Shown here: positions 25,202-34,927 of the stretch, one piece after another | Layout of the letters: each line of letters starts with the position of its first letter | Numbering within the stretch: position 1 is the stretch's first letter | Origin: CAVYXF01 sp963772335 | GTDB taxonomy: Bacteria; Pseudomonadota; Alphaproteobacteria; Rhizobiales; Rhodomicrobiaceae | Length of the DNA stretch: 64,000 nucleotides | Direction of reading: 5' to 3' | Assembly: GCA_963772335.1 (NCBI GenBank) | Contig: CAVYXF010000012.1 | Coordinates: forward strand, 1 to 64,000 | The notes under the pieces: generated by a model | What the model was told of the DNA's origin: nothing | The model's database searches: none | Seen by the model: the letters and a program-made list of their open reading frames with translations, nothing else | Made by a program: the position numbers and the translations under genes

Positions 25202-27895
25202 ATGAGTTCTCTCATTGCCGCAAAGACCGATTTAAACCCGAGAGTCAGCGAGCCACAGCATGGGGATGCCCATAGCCAGCCATCTGCAGCAGTGCTCGCG
25301 CGCCTTAGCGTTTCTGCCGATGCCGGGTTGAGCGAGCGCGAGGTTGAGCGCCGGCGCAAAATCCATGGCCCGAACGCAATCACCGCGCGACGCAAGGCGA
25401 GCGCCCTCGCGATGCTGGTGCACCAGTTCCAAAGCCCGGTGGTGTATCTGCTCAGCTTCGCCGCCCTCCTTGCGCTCTATTTTGGCGAATGGGCCGAAGG
25501 CCTCGCCATTGCGGCGGTGCTCGCCATCAACGCACTGATCGGGTTTTTAACCGAGCTGCGGGCTGCCCGCTCGATCGAGGCACTGCGCGCGCTTGGAACG
25601 CGTTCGGCGCGGGTGCGCCGGGAGGGGCATGCGCGCCTTATTCCGGCTGACGAGCTTGTGCCCGGCGATATCGTCCTGGTTGAGGGCGGTGATTCCGTGT
25701 CGGCCGATTTGAGGCTTGTCGACGCCTCCAATCTTGGCGCGGACGAATCCACGCTGACGGGAGAATCCGTCGCGGTTGAGAAGACGACGCGGCCCGTCAC
25801 TCCGGATGCCCGCCTCGCCGACCGCAGCTCGATGCTGTTCAAAGGCACGACCGTGACCCGCGGCAGCGGCGTCGGGATCGTGGTCGGGACCGGCTTTAAG
25901 ACCGAGCTTGGCCGCGTGTCGCAACTCGTCGAGGAGGCGGAGCCCGGCAGTTCGCCCATAGAGAAGAAGCTGGCGCGGCTTTCCGGCCAGCTCGTCTACC
26001 TTACAGTGATCTTTGCCGTGGTCATCGCCGTGGTCGGCCTCGCAACCGGCAAGGACGCCTTCCTCATGGTCGAGGCGGCAATCGCGCTTGCGGTTGCCGC
26101 GATACCGGAAGGTCTTCCAATCGTCGCCACCCTGGCGCTCGCGCGAGGCATGTGGCGGATGGCGCGCCAGAATGCGCTGATCGAGCGCCTATCAGCCGTC
26201 GAGACGCTGGGCGCGACCACCATCATCCTCACCGACAAGACTGGCACCCTGACCGAAAACCGGATGACGGTCCGCCGCCTCTGGCTCCCCTCAGGCGAGC
26301 TCGCAATCGAGGGTGAAGCGGCGAAGACCCAGCTCACCGGTGATCCTCAGCTCAAGCGCCTCCTCGAAATCGCCGTGCTGTGCAATGAGGCTACCCTGGG
26401 CGACAACGCCGAAGACAGCAGCGGCGACCCAATGGAGGTCGCTCTGCTCCGAGCCGGCGGTCTCGCGGGGCTTAAGCGGTCGGAGTTGCTGAGCCGCTAT
26501 CCGATGGCGCGCAAGCACGCTTTCGATGCCGGCTCGAGAATGATGGCCACCGTGCATGGTAAGCCGGGCGACTACTTCTTCGCCGTCAAAGGCGCCCCGG
26601 AAGCCGTCATCGCCGCCTCGAGGGGGGTCACCGACAATGGCAATGACGTCACGATGCACAACGCCATGCGCATGCGGTGGCTGGAGCGGATCGACGATCT
26701 GGGCCACCATGGCCTGCGCGTGCTGGCCTGTGCGATCAAGAGCAGCGCACGGGCCGATTCGCCGCCTTACGAAGGTTTGACTTTCCTCGGGCTCATTGGC
26801 CTCGAAGACCCGGCGCGGCTCGATGTGCCGGATGCGATCGCGGAATGCCAGCGGGCCGGCATCCGGGTGGTGATGGTGACCGGCGATCACGCCGTCACTG
26901 CACGCAGCATCGGGCGTGCGGTTGGCCTGGAACAGACCGGCGGAAATCTCATCGAAGGAGCGGAGCTGACGCGGCTTGCCAAAAACGGCGATGGCGCGCT
27001 GCTCAAGGCCAGTATCTTCGCCCGCGTGAACCCGGCGGAAAAGCTGGAGCTGGTGCGCAGCTATCAGGCCGCCGGCCACATCGTGGCGATGACCGGCGAT
27101 GGCGTTAACGACGCTCCCGCGCTGCGTCAGGCCGATATCGGCGTCGCTATGGGGCTGCGCGGCACCGATGTGGCGCGCGAAGCGGCTGCCATGATCCTTC
27201 TCGACGACGCCTTCCCGACGATCGTCAAAGCAATCCGCGAAGGCCGGGTGATCTTTGCCAATATCCGGCGCTTCGTCGCCTATCTCCTGTCCTGCAATCT
27301 GAGCGAGGTGCTGGTTGTAGGGCTCGCCATTCTCTCCACCCTGCCATTGCCGATTTTGCCGTTGCAGATCCTGTTCCTCAATCTCGTGACGGACGTGTTC
27401 CCTGCCTTTGCATTGGCTATGGGCGAGGGCGAGCGCGATGTCCTGAAGCGCCCGCCGCGCGATCCCAAGGAGCCGATCCTAGGTCGGGCGCAGTGGATCA
27501 CCATCGTTCTCCACAGCCTCGCGCTGACAACGGGCACGTTCGGCAGCATGGCACTGGCGCGCGAGGTGCTGGAGCTGGACGGAAGGTCGGTGGTGACGGT
27601 GACATTCCTCACGCTGGCTTTCGCCCAGCTCTGGCATGTGTTCAACATGCGTCACCCCAAATCAGGCGTGCTGCGCAATGAGGTCACCCGCAATCCATGG
27701 GTGTGGGCCGCGCTCGCCTTGTGCACCGTCCTCCTGGTAATCCCGGCTTATGTGCCGCCGCTGGTAGACGTGCTGCAGCTCGTGCCTCCCACCGCTGCGA
27801 TGTGGGGTGTCATCCTCGCATTGAGCTTCGCACCCGTGATGCTCACACAGGCGATCACGGTGATGCTAACGCGGTGGCTGGTGCGCCCGGCGTGA
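25202..27895 (+). CDS. P2-type cation-transporting ATPase
   Basis: An 897-residue P-type ATPase of the Ca2+/cation (P2A-like) group. Visible are the N-terminal cation-ATPase domain (LSEREVERRRKIHGPNAI), actuator TGES motif (LTGESVAVEK, about 186), the ion-site helix VAAIPEGLPIVATLAL (about 298-313), the phosphorylated Asp345 in DKTGTLTENR, and the hinge AMTGDGVNDAPALRQADIGV. The C-terminal helices include FLNLVTDVFPAFALAMGEGE. The ATG at 25202 follows AAAGGAAA; the frame is open farther upstream without support. Transport of Ca2+ or another divalent cation is inferred. The adjacent dead CaCA exchanger fits a cation-handling theme. Confidence 0.9.
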   Translation: MSSLIAAKTDLNPRVSEPQHGDAHSQPSAAVLARLSVSADAGLSEREVERRRKIHGPNAITARRKASALAMLVHQFQSPVVYLLSFAALLALYFGEWAEGLAIAAVLAINALIGFLTELRAARSIEALRALGTRSARVRREGHARLIPADELVPGDIVLVEGGDSVSADLRLVDASNLGADESTLTGESVAVEKTTRPVTPDARLADRSSMLFKGTTVTRGSGVGIVVGTGFKTELGRVSQLVEEAEPGSSPIEKKLARLSGQLVYLTVIFAVVIAVVGLATGKDAFLMVEAAIALAVAAIPEGLPIVATLALARGMWRMARQNALIERLSAVETLGATTIILTDKTGTLTENRMTVRRLWLPSGELAIEGEAAKTQLTGDPQLKRLLEIAVLCNEATLGDNAEDSSGDPMEVALLRAGGLAGLKRSELLSRYPMARKHAFDAGSRMMATVHGKPGDYFFAVKGAPEAVIAASRGVTDNGNDVTMHNAMRMRWLERIDDLGHHGLRVLACAIKSSARADSPPYEGLTFLGLIGLEDPARLDVPDAIAECQRAGIRVVMVTGDHAVTARSIGRAVGLEQTGGNLIEGAELTRLAKNGDGALLKASIFARVNPAEKLELVRSYQAAGHIVAMTGDGVNDAPALRQADIGVAMGLRGTDVAREAAAMILLDDAFPTIVKAIREGRVIFANIRRFVAYLLSCNLSEVLVVGLAILSTLPLPILPLQILFLNLVTDVFPAFALAMGEGERDVLKRPPRDPKEPILGRAQWITIVLHSLALTTGTFGSMALAREVLELDGRSVVTVTFLTLAFAQLWHVFNMRHPKSGVLRNEVTRNPWVWAALALCTVLLVIPAYVPPLVDVLQLVPPTAAMWGVILALSFAPVMLTQAITVMLTRWLVRPA

Positions 27896-28410
27896 TGGCA
27901 CTGCTGCTGCCCCTGGCTGAAATTCGCGTTTTGCGCGGCACTGATCGGCATGGCCGGTCCGGTGCTCGCCCACTATGGCGATGTCATCGCCCGTTTAACG
28001 GGGCTCTCCCGCTCCTGGATCGGACTGGTCCTGCTGGCCACCGCGACCTCCCTACCGGAGCTGTTCACCGGCGTCAGCGCAGTGGCGGTGGCGGATAGCC
28101 CGAATATCGCCGTGGGCGACGCGCTGGGGAGCTGTGTCTTCAATCTGGTGATGCTGGTGATCCTGGATGAGATGAGCCGCGGCGAGCCGATGTGGCGACG
28201 CATCGATCCGGGACATATCCTGACCGCCGGCTTTGGCATCATCCTCATCGGGTCTGCCGGGGCTTTGCTGGTGCTCAGCCAGAGCGGCATTGGCATGCAG
28301 ATTGGGCATGTGAGCATCTACACGCCGTTCGTCGTGGTGCTCTATTTCGTCGCGATGCGGGCGGCATTCGTCTACGAGCGCCGCACCCGCCGGCCGAAGC
28401 AAATCATCGA
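27895..28410 (+). pseudogene. Truncated, frameshifted Na+/Ca2+ (CaCA) exchanger
   Basis: The ATG overlaps the ATPase stop (TGATG at 27893-27897). Removing one C from the CCCC run at 27910-27913 restores MALLLPWLKFAFCAALIGMA running into the open frame from 27950. That frame contains the first alpha-repeat of a cation/Ca2+ exchanger: SWIGLVLLATATSLPELFTG and IAVGDALGSCVFNLVML. Resemblance ends near 28404 (AFVYERRTRRPKQ), so the second alpha-repeat is gone; the frame then runs antisense through another broken gene to 28711. It was translationally coupled to the ATPase before decay. Confidence 0.75.
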
Positions 28411-28870
28411 GGCGGAGAGAGGTGTCACCCTTGCAGCTTGCTCGCCGATCAGCATCGAAAGCGTCGGCCAGTCCTCGTCCTCGAGGGCTTGGACGATTTG
28501 GAGCACCTTTGGCGCGGTCTTGGGATCGGCCAGTTTCTTGATGTCCTTGAAGGCCGGATCGTTCGCAAGAACTCGCTGCGCAGTCGACTTCAGTGCCACC
28601 ACTTTGCACGCATTTCACGACCGGCTGGGCGTCCGGGGGCAGGTGGGAGGGCAATTCGTTCTCGCCGCATTGGGCGAGTTTGCTCACGCATGTGCTCAAC
28701 TCCGGCGGTAAGCTCGAGAGCACGGCAGTCTTCGCGCAGTCTGCGACGTGCGTGCCGCCCACAACGCACTCGACCAGCGGAACGGCCGCAGCGTACTCGC
28801 TGCCACCAAGGAGGCACTGGTACACGGCATCCTTGGCACAGTCGGGTATCGATTTGTTGCCATCCGCCAT
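28372..28870 (-). pseudogene. Frameshifted cysteine-patterned gene of unknown family
   Basis: The minus strand opens at 28870 with MADGNKSIPDCAKDAVYQCL and continues through VPLVECVVGGTHVADCAKTA, ELSTCVSKLAQCGENEL and PVVKCVQSGGTEVDCAAS. A repeating pattern of a Cys about every 8-15 residues and a repeated CV-x(2-3)-G-x(3-4)-DCA unit is visible. Near 28575 the reading must change frame to continue as VLANDPAFKDIKKLADPKTA and PKVLQIVQALEDEDWPTLSM. I do not recognise the family. No signal peptide is seen. One indel explains the break, so it is either a recent pseudogene or a sequencing error. Confidence 0.5.
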
Positions 28871-29084
28871 ATTTCAATCGGCGGTTTAAGCTGAGGTTCG
28901 GACTGGCACCGAACCATATGCGTTCAGAAATCGTGCTCACCTCAAAGGACGAGTGAGCGCGATTTTTTTAGCATCCCTGTATCCCCCGCGAGTCATTTTT
29001 GACGCGAGAACAAAGTTGCGGCGAGATCCGCTTTCATCGCCAACACGACGACCGTCTTCGCTCGATGTGTCATAAGGCCAGGAC

Positions 29085-30320
29085 TTAGGCGAAGGCGACG
29101 CGACGGCGTGAGCGTGACAGCAACATGAACGCTATGGCGATATTCAGCGCGTTCCACGCGAGCCCGTTCAGAAAAGCCGCCCGATACGACCCCGTCATGT
29201 CGAAGATCACGCCGGAGATCCACCCGCCAAACGACATGCCGAACACCGAAACCATGATCACGATGCCGACGCGGGTGGCAGCGTCCCTGGCCGGCATCGT
29301 CTCGCGGATAATGATGGCGTAGCTAGGGACGATCCCGCCCTGGAACAGACCGAACAAGGCGGATACGACATAAAGTGGTGTCAGTCCGTCGAAGAACAGA
29401 TACAAGGCAAGCGCCATGGCTTGCGCTACCGATCCAATCAGCAATGTCGCGAGGCCGCCGAGGCGATCGGCTACAAAGCCCGAACCGATCCGGCTAATGA
29501 TGCCGAAGGCTAGCATCAGCGACAGCATTTCGGCCCCACGCGCGACGCCGTAACCGAGATCGCCACAATAGGCAACAATATGCACCTGCGGCATCGCCAT
29601 AGCCACGCAGCAGGAAAAGCTTGCGAGTGAGAAAATCGCCGTCAGCGGGTTCGGGTTGATGTTGAGACCGACGCTCGGACGCACCTCGGCGCTTGGCGCG
29701 CGGTGCTGTGATCTGCCAATACTCGACCGCAGGATCAGAACAAGCACGGTCATGACCGCCGCGCAGAGAATGCCAATCGCGATATGCGTTATCTGCCAGC
29801 CATATTGCGCGATGCCGCGCTCAATGAATGGCGGCCATAAGGCGCCGGAGAGATAGTTGCCGCTCGCCGCGATCCCCACCGCAATTCCACGCCGGCGCAC
29901 GAACCAGTGCGACGCTTCCGCCATTAACGGGGCGAAGGTCGCCGATGCGCCCAATCCGATGAAAAGATGCGCCAGGGTGAATTGCCATAGCGCCGTCGAT
30001 ATGCCGGCACCGAGATAGCCACACAGCAGAAAGAGAATTCCCATGGCCATCGCGGGAACAATGCCGAAGCGGTCCGTCAGCCGGCCAGCAAAGACGCCGC
30101 CAATGCCAAACCCGACCATCACGAGCGTGTAGGCGAGCGATGCGGCGCCGCGTGTGCCTTCAAAATCCGCCTGCACCTTCGGTAATGCGACCACCACAGA
30201 CCATATACCGACACTGCCGACAGTGCCGATTGCTAGCGCGATGAGCAGCCGCCGCCACGCCGCCGGGCTATCGGGAGCGAATACCGAAGCACCCGATACC
30301 GGGGGAAAATGTTTGTTCAA
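29085..30320 (-). CDS. MFS transporter (OFA/monocarboxylate-type)
   Basis: A 411-residue, 12-helix major-facilitator protein. The loop GRLTDRFGIVPAMAMGI, the segment GLGASATFAPLMAEASHWFV and RRRGIAVGIAASGNYLSGAL are the usual pattern of the oxalate/formate and monocarboxylate branch. It lies 136 nt downstream of the idonate dehydrogenase gene on the same strand, so import of a sugar acid for that pathway is possible though not shown. Substrate unknown. Confidence 0.85.
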   Translation of the reverse strand: MNKHFPPVSGASVFAPDSPAAWRRLLIALAIGTVGSVGIWSVVVALPKVQADFEGTRGAASLAYTLVMVGFGIGGVFAGRLTDRFGIVPAMAMGILFLLCGYLGAGISTALWQFTLAHLFIGLGASATFAPLMAEASHWFVRRRGIAVGIAASGNYLSGALWPPFIERGIAQYGWQITHIAIGILCAAVMTVLVLILRSSIGRSQHRAPSAEVRPSVGLNINPNPLTAIFSLASFSCCVAMAMPQVHIVAYCGDLGYGVARGAEMLSLMLAFGIISRIGSGFVADRLGGLATLLIGSVAQAMALALYLFFDGLTPLYVVSALFGLFQGGIVPSYAIIIRETMPARDAATRVGIVIMVSVFGMSFGGWISGVIFDMTGSYRAAFLNGLAWNALNIAIAFMLLSRSRRRVAFA

Positions 30321-30456
30321 CCAAGCCCTCCGCCAGCGCGGCCGTTATTCCGGCCCATATTCGAAATGCAGATTTGCATGCTCGCGAGCTCAAGCCGTTG
30401 AGCTCATCGGCAGCTTACCCCGTTGCACCGTGTCCCGCGAATCGGCAGGAAACGCG

Positions 30457-31491
30457 TCAAAAGCTCAATTGAACCTTCATGGATCGGCTTCGATCTCCCG
30501 CAAGCTCAAACGCCGCCTGCGCGTCGCTCAGTCCATAGCAGCCGGTCAGCAGCGGCTTTACGTCGACGGTCCGGCGGTTGATGAAATCGACAGCCAGGCC
30601 GAACTCATCGTGGAACCTGAACGTCCCGCGCACCTCAATCTCCTTGGCGACCACGACGTTTTGGGGAATGGACACGGGTTGGTCGCTCAGCCCGAGCTGA
30701 ACCAGCACGCCGCGTGGTTTGAGCACCTCAAGACCCGAGCGGATGGCCTGCTCGTTTCCTGATGCCTCAAAATGCACGTCGAAAGTGCCTTTGTTTGCCG
30801 CATAAGTACTGAGACGTTCGGGGTAGGTCGCAACGTTGATGGTCTGGTCGGCGCCGATCTCCTCCGCCTTGCTCAGGACCAGATCCATGACATCCGTCAC
30901 GACGATCTCCCGCGCACCGCAAACCCGCGCCGCCATGATTGTCAGTGCGCCGATCGGACCACAGCCGGTCACCAGAACGCGCTTGCCGAGCAACGATCCC
31001 GCCCGCGCGGCCGCGTGCAACGTCACGGCGAACGGTTCGGCAAAGGCGGCCTCGTTAATCGAGATGCCATCGCCGACCTTGTGGCATTGCCATTCCTCCG
31101 CAACAAGGCGCTGGCGGAAGGCGCCTTGAATATGCGGCATCGGCATGGCGCTGCCGTAGAAGCGCATGTTTAGGCAGTGATTTTGCAGGCCTTCGAGACA
31201 GTACTTGCAGGCGCTGCAGGGCCTGCTCGGGGAGATGGCCACCCTGTCGCCGACCGCGAGAGTGGACACATCGGCGCCGGTCGCCTTGATCGTGCCTGCG
31301 ACCTCGTGGCCAAGGATCATCGGCTCGCGAATCCGCACCGTGCCGAAGCCGCCGTGGTTGAAGTAATGCAGATCGGACCCGCAGATCCCGCCGGCCTCGA
31401 TCGCCACCTCGACCTGACCGGCCCCTGGCGTTTCCGGATCGCGATCCTCCACCCGGAGATCACGCGCGGCATGAATGACGACGGCTTTCAT
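30457..31491 (-). CDS. idnD: L-idonate 5-dehydrogenase-like zinc alcohol dehydrogenase
   Basis: A 344-residue medium-chain dehydrogenase. The catalytic zinc site is GICGSDLHYFNHGG (Cys) with GHEVAG (His-Glu), the structural zinc site is CSACKYCLEGLQNHC, and the NAD-binding loop is VTGCGPIGALTIMAA. The combination with YFNHGGFGTVRIREPMILGH is typical of L-idonate 5-dehydrogenase, which oxidises L-idonate to 5-ketogluconate. The start at 31491 has GAGGAC upstream and lies 16 nt after the SDR stop; an upstream in-frame reading overlaps that gene and is not used. Confidence 0.85.
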   Translation of the reverse strand: MKAVVIHAARDLRVEDRDPETPGAGQVEVAIEAGGICGSDLHYFNHGGFGTVRIREPMILGHEVAGTIKATGADVSTLAVGDRVAISPSRPCSACKYCLEGLQNHCLNMRFYGSAMPMPHIQGAFRQRLVAEEWQCHKVGDGISINEAAFAEPFAVTLHAAARAGSLLGKRVLVTGCGPIGALTIMAARVCGAREIVVTDVMDLVLSKAEEIGADQTINVATYPERLSTYAANKGTFDVHFEASGNEQAIRSGLEVLKPRGVLVQLGLSDQPVSIPQNVVVAKEIEVRGTFRFHDEFGLAVDFINRRTVDVKPLLTGCYGLSDAQAAFELAGDRSRSMKVQLSF

Positions 31492-31507
31492 AGCTTGTCC
31501 TCGGTTG

Positions 31508-32275
31508 TCACAGACAGGTCGTGATGCCGCCGTCCACATAGAGCGTATGGCCATTGACGAAGGACGAGGCATCGCCTGACAGAAAAACAGCAGCGCCAAT
31601 CAACTCGTCCACATTCCCCCAACGGGAGGCCGGGGTGCGCTTTTCGAGCCATGCCGAAAATTCGAGATTGTCGACCAGCGCCTGATTGAGTGGCGTCTTG
31701 AAGTAGCCCGGCGCGATCGCATTGACCTGCAGACCGTGCTTCGCCCAGTCGGCGCACATGCCCCGGGTGAGGTTCCGGATCGCGCCCTTCGTCGCCGTAT
31801 ATGGCGCAATGCCAGGGCGCGCCAGCTCGCTTTGCACCGAGGCGATGTTGATGATCTTGCCGCGCCGGCGACCAATCATGTGCCGCGCTGCTGCTTGCCC
31901 GACGTAGAACGCGCTGGAAACGTTCGTGCGCAGCAGCTGTTCCCACATGTCAATCGGATAGTCCTCAAGCGGTGCGCGAAACTGCATGCCCGCATTGTTG
32001 ATCAGGATGTCGATCGGCCCCGTATCAGCCTCAATGGCGTCGATACCCGCACGCACGGCTGCGGCGTCAGTAACGTCGAAAGTGGCGAGGGAAACGGTAT
32101 GGCCTGCCGATGTCAAAGTACCGCACGCCCCCTTCAGCTTGCCGGAGTCGCGGCCATTCAGCACGATCTGCGCCCCATGTTCGGCAAGGCCGCGCGCCAG
32201 AGCAAAGCCTATACCCTGGGACGAGCCGGTCACCAGTGCTCGCCTGCCGCTCAGATCAAACAAGGGGAACGTCAT
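31508..32275 (-). CDS. idnO: Gluconate 5-dehydrogenase-like SDR
   Basis: A 255-residue short-chain dehydrogenase. The cofactor motif is VTGSSQGIGFALARGLAEHG, the NNAG strand is ILINNAGMQFRAPLEDYP, and catalytic Ser, Tyr and Lys are in IASVQSELARPGIAPYTATK. NAGMQFR and the ending HTLYVDGGIT are characteristic of 5-keto-gluconate reductases (IdnO/Gno). It reduces 5-ketogluconate to gluconate, directly complementing the following IdnD. The start at 32275 has AGGA eight bases upstream. Confidence 0.85.
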   Translation of the reverse strand: MTFPLFDLSGRRALVTGSSQGIGFALARGLAEHGAQIVLNGRDSGKLKGACGTLTSAGHTVSLATFDVTDAAAVRAGIDAIEADTGPIDILINNAGMQFRAPLEDYPIDMWEQLLRTNVSSAFYVGQAAARHMIGRRRGKIINIASVQSELARPGIAPYTATKGAIRNLTRGMCADWAKHGLQVNAIAPGYFKTPLNQALVDNLEFSAWLEKRTPASRWGNVDELIGAAVFLSGDASSFVNGHTLYVDGGITTCL

Positions 32276-32432
32276 GAGTAATGTCCTAGCCCGGTCCGCG
32301 CTCGGCCAATGATCATGGCGCGGCACGTTGTTGGATAGGTACTCTAGACCACGTTGCGTTTCGTTGGAATCGCGTGAACAGGAGCGAGGCTTACCCACCT
32401 CAACCAAATCAGCCGCAGCCTCTGTGGGAGAC

Positions 32433-32454
32433 CTGCGCCGCTTCAGCGGCGCAG
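32433..32454 (-). terminator. Hairpin downstream of gyrB
   Basis: CTGCGCCGC, TTCA, GCGGCGCAG: a perfect nine-base stem with a four-base loop 11 bp after the gyrB stop. No T run follows on the minus strand, so termination strength is uncertain. Confidence 0.55.
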
Positions 32455-32464
32455 CGGTCCTTCG

Positions 32465-34903
32465 CTAAACATCCAGATTGGACACCGACAGCGCATTTTC
32501 CTGGATGAACTCGCGGCGCGGCTCGACCACATCGCCCATCAGGCGCGAGAAGACCTCATCCGCATCGTCCAGCTCGGTGATCTTCACCTGCAAGAGCGTG
32601 CGAACCTCGCTGTCGAGCGTTGTTTCCCAGAGCTGCTCAGGGTTCATCTCGCCCAAACCTTTGTATCGCTGCATCGAGATCCCCTTGCGCCCGGCCTCAT
32701 AGACCGCATCGAGCAGTGTCGCCGGCCCATAGATCGGCGTCTCAAGGCCCTTGCGGCGGAGGATTGCCTCCGTGGCATAGGTGTCGGCGAGATGCGGCGC
32801 GAGCTGGTTGAGCTTGCGGGCGTCCGCCGAGGCGATCAGCGCGCGGTCGATCACATGGGCTTCCTTCACGCCGCGCACCTCGCGGGTGAAGATCAGGCCA
32901 CCCTCGTCGGTCACCTCGCCGGTCCAGCCGCGCTCGGTTTCCTCGGACAGAACATCGAGGCGCGCGGCGATCTTCTCGGCAAGGGCACGCGCCTGCGTCT
33001 CCTCGACCAGCAGCTTCGGATTCAGCGCGCCGGCAATCGCCGCCTGCTCGACGACAAAGCGGGCATAACGGCTGTGCAGCCCTTCAAGGATGCCGATGGT
33101 GCCGCGGGCCCTGTGCGCCAGCGCACGCAGATCGGCGCCAGCGATGGATTCGCCCGACCCCAGTGCCAGCACCGCGTCGTCCGTGCCGCCGTTGATGAGA
33201 TAATCATCGAAGGCCGGCTGGTCCTTGAGATACTGCTCGGAATTGCCGCGCTTCACCTTATAGAGCGGCGGCTGGGCGATGTAGAGGAAGCCGCCATCGA
33301 TCAGCGTCGGCATCTGTCGGTAGAAGAAGGTCAGGAGCAGGGTGCGGATATGGGCGCCGTCGACGTCGGCGTCGGTCATGATGATGATCTTGTGGTAGCG
33401 CAGCTTCTCGATGTTGAAGTCGTCGCGCCCGATGCCGGTGCCGAGCGCGGTGATCAGCGTGCCGATCTCCTGGCTGGAAAGCATCTTGTCGAAACGCGCG
33501 CGCTCGACGTTCAAGATCTTACCGCGCAGGGGGAGCACCGCCTGGAAGCCGCGATCGCGTCCCTGTTTAGCCGAGCCACCGGCCGAATCGCCCTCGACAA
33601 GGAACAGCTCGGACTTTGCCGGGTCGCGCTCCTGGCAGTCCGCCAGCTTGCCTGGAAGGCTCGCAATGTCGAGCGCGCCTTTGCGCCGGGTCAGCTCGCG
33701 GGCCTTGCGCGCCGCCTCGCGGGCGATGGCGGCCTCGGCAATCTTCTGCACGATGGCCTTGGCCTCAGAGGGGTGCTCCTCGAACCAGGCACCCAGCCCC
33801 TCTGTCATCACGTTCTCGACAATGGGTCGCACTTCCGAGGAGACGAGCTTGTCCTTCGTCTGGCTCGAAAACTTGGGATCGGGCACCTTCACCGAGAGCA
33901 CGCAGGTCAGGCCCTCGCGCGCGTCATCGCCGGTGAGCTGCACCTTCTCCTTCTTGGCGATGCCAGACTCGGCAGCATAGGTGTTGACCGTACGCGTCAG
34001 CGCGGCGCGGAAGCCGGCGAGATGCGTACCACCATCGCGCTGCGGGATGTTGTTGGTGAAGCAGAGCGTATTCTCGTGATAGCCGTCATTCCACCATAGC
34101 GCGGACTCGACCGTGATGCCGTCCCGCTCGACCTTGAGGGTGATCGGCGCGTTGATCAGCGGATTGCGGGCGCGGTCGAGATAGCGTACGAACGCCTCCA
34201 GGCCGCCGTCATAGACCAGCTCCTCCGCGACCTTCTCAACGCCGCGCAGGTCCTCCAGCAGGATTCTCACCCCGGAATTGAGGAAGGCGAGCTCGCGCAG
34301 GCGATGCTCCAGCGTCTTATAATCGAAATCGGTCTTGGTGAAAGTCTCTGTCGAGGGGAAAAAGGTCACGCGCGTGCCGGTGCGCCCCTCCGGGGCTTCG
34401 CCGACCACCTTCAGCGGTGCCAATGGTACACCGTGCTCGAAGGTCATGGCGTGCTCTTTGCCTCCTCGCCAGATGGTCAGGTCGAGGCGCGAGGACAGCG
34501 CATTCACCACCGAGACGCCGACGCCATGCAGACCGCCGGAAACCTTGTAGGAGTTCTGGTCGAATTTGCCCCCGGCATGGAGCTGGGTCATGATGACCTC
34601 CGCCGCCGAGACCCCCTCCTGGGAATGGATTTCGGTCGGAATGCCACGGCCATTGTCATCGACCGTCACCGAGCCATCGGCATTGAGGGTGACGATCACC
34701 CGGTCGCAATAGCCGGCCAGGGCCTCGTCGATGGCGTTGTCGACCACCTCGTAGACCATATGATGAAGGCCCGAGCCGTCATCGGTATCGCCGATATACA
34801 TGCCCGGCCGTTTGCGAACGGCATCGAGGCCCTTAAGGACCTTGATGGATTCCGCGCCGTATTCGTCTTCGGTCATGGTCTTGCGAGCGACGTTGCTGCT
34901 CAT
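32465..34903 (-). CDS. gyrB: DNA gyrase subunit B
   Basis: An 812-residue type II topoisomerase ATPase subunit that introduces negative supercoils with GyrA. The GHKL ATPase region has VVDNAIDEALAGYCD, VDDNGRGIPTEIHSQEG and GGLHGVGVSVVNALS; the TOPRIM region has LVEGDSAGGSAKQGRDR and MTDADVDGAHIRTLLLTFFY; the C-terminus has GLGEMNPEQLWETT. Length is normal. AAAGGA lies 11 bases before the ATG. It follows recF by 24 nt at the end of the replication gene block. Confidence 0.98.
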   Translation of the reverse strand: MSSNVARKTMTEDEYGAESIKVLKGLDAVRKRPGMYIGDTDDGSGLHHMVYEVVDNAIDEALAGYCDRVIVTLNADGSVTVDDNGRGIPTEIHSQEGVSAAEVIMTQLHAGGKFDQNSYKVSGGLHGVGVSVVNALSSRLDLTIWRGGKEHAMTFEHGVPLAPLKVVGEAPEGRTGTRVTFFPSTETFTKTDFDYKTLEHRLRELAFLNSGVRILLEDLRGVEKVAEELVYDGGLEAFVRYLDRARNPLINAPITLKVERDGITVESALWWNDGYHENTLCFTNNIPQRDGGTHLAGFRAALTRTVNTYAAESGIAKKEKVQLTGDDAREGLTCVLSVKVPDPKFSSQTKDKLVSSEVRPIVENVMTEGLGAWFEEHPSEAKAIVQKIAEAAIAREAARKARELTRRKGALDIASLPGKLADCQERDPAKSELFLVEGDSAGGSAKQGRDRGFQAVLPLRGKILNVERARFDKMLSSQEIGTLITALGTGIGRDDFNIEKLRYHKIIIMTDADVDGAHIRTLLLTFFYRQMPTLIDGGFLYIAQPPLYKVKRGNSEQYLKDQPAFDDYLINGGTDDAVLALGSGESIAGADLRALAHRARGTIGILEGLHSRYARFVVEQAAIAGALNPKLLVEETQARALAEKIAARLDVLSEETERGWTGEVTDEGGLIFTREVRGVKEAHVIDRALIASADARKLNQLAPHLADTYATEAILRRKGLETPIYGPATLLDAVYEAGRKGISMQRYKGLGEMNPEQLWETTLDSEVRTLLQVKITELDDADEVFSRLMGDVVEPRREFIQENALSVSNLDV

Positions 34904-34927
34904 TAGGAATTTGATCCTTTTACCCGT

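Noticed and set aside
28871..29084. Terminator near 28940-28975
   Set aside because: CTCAC/GTGAG before a T run gives only a five-base stem and no convincing gene ends there on the plus strand.
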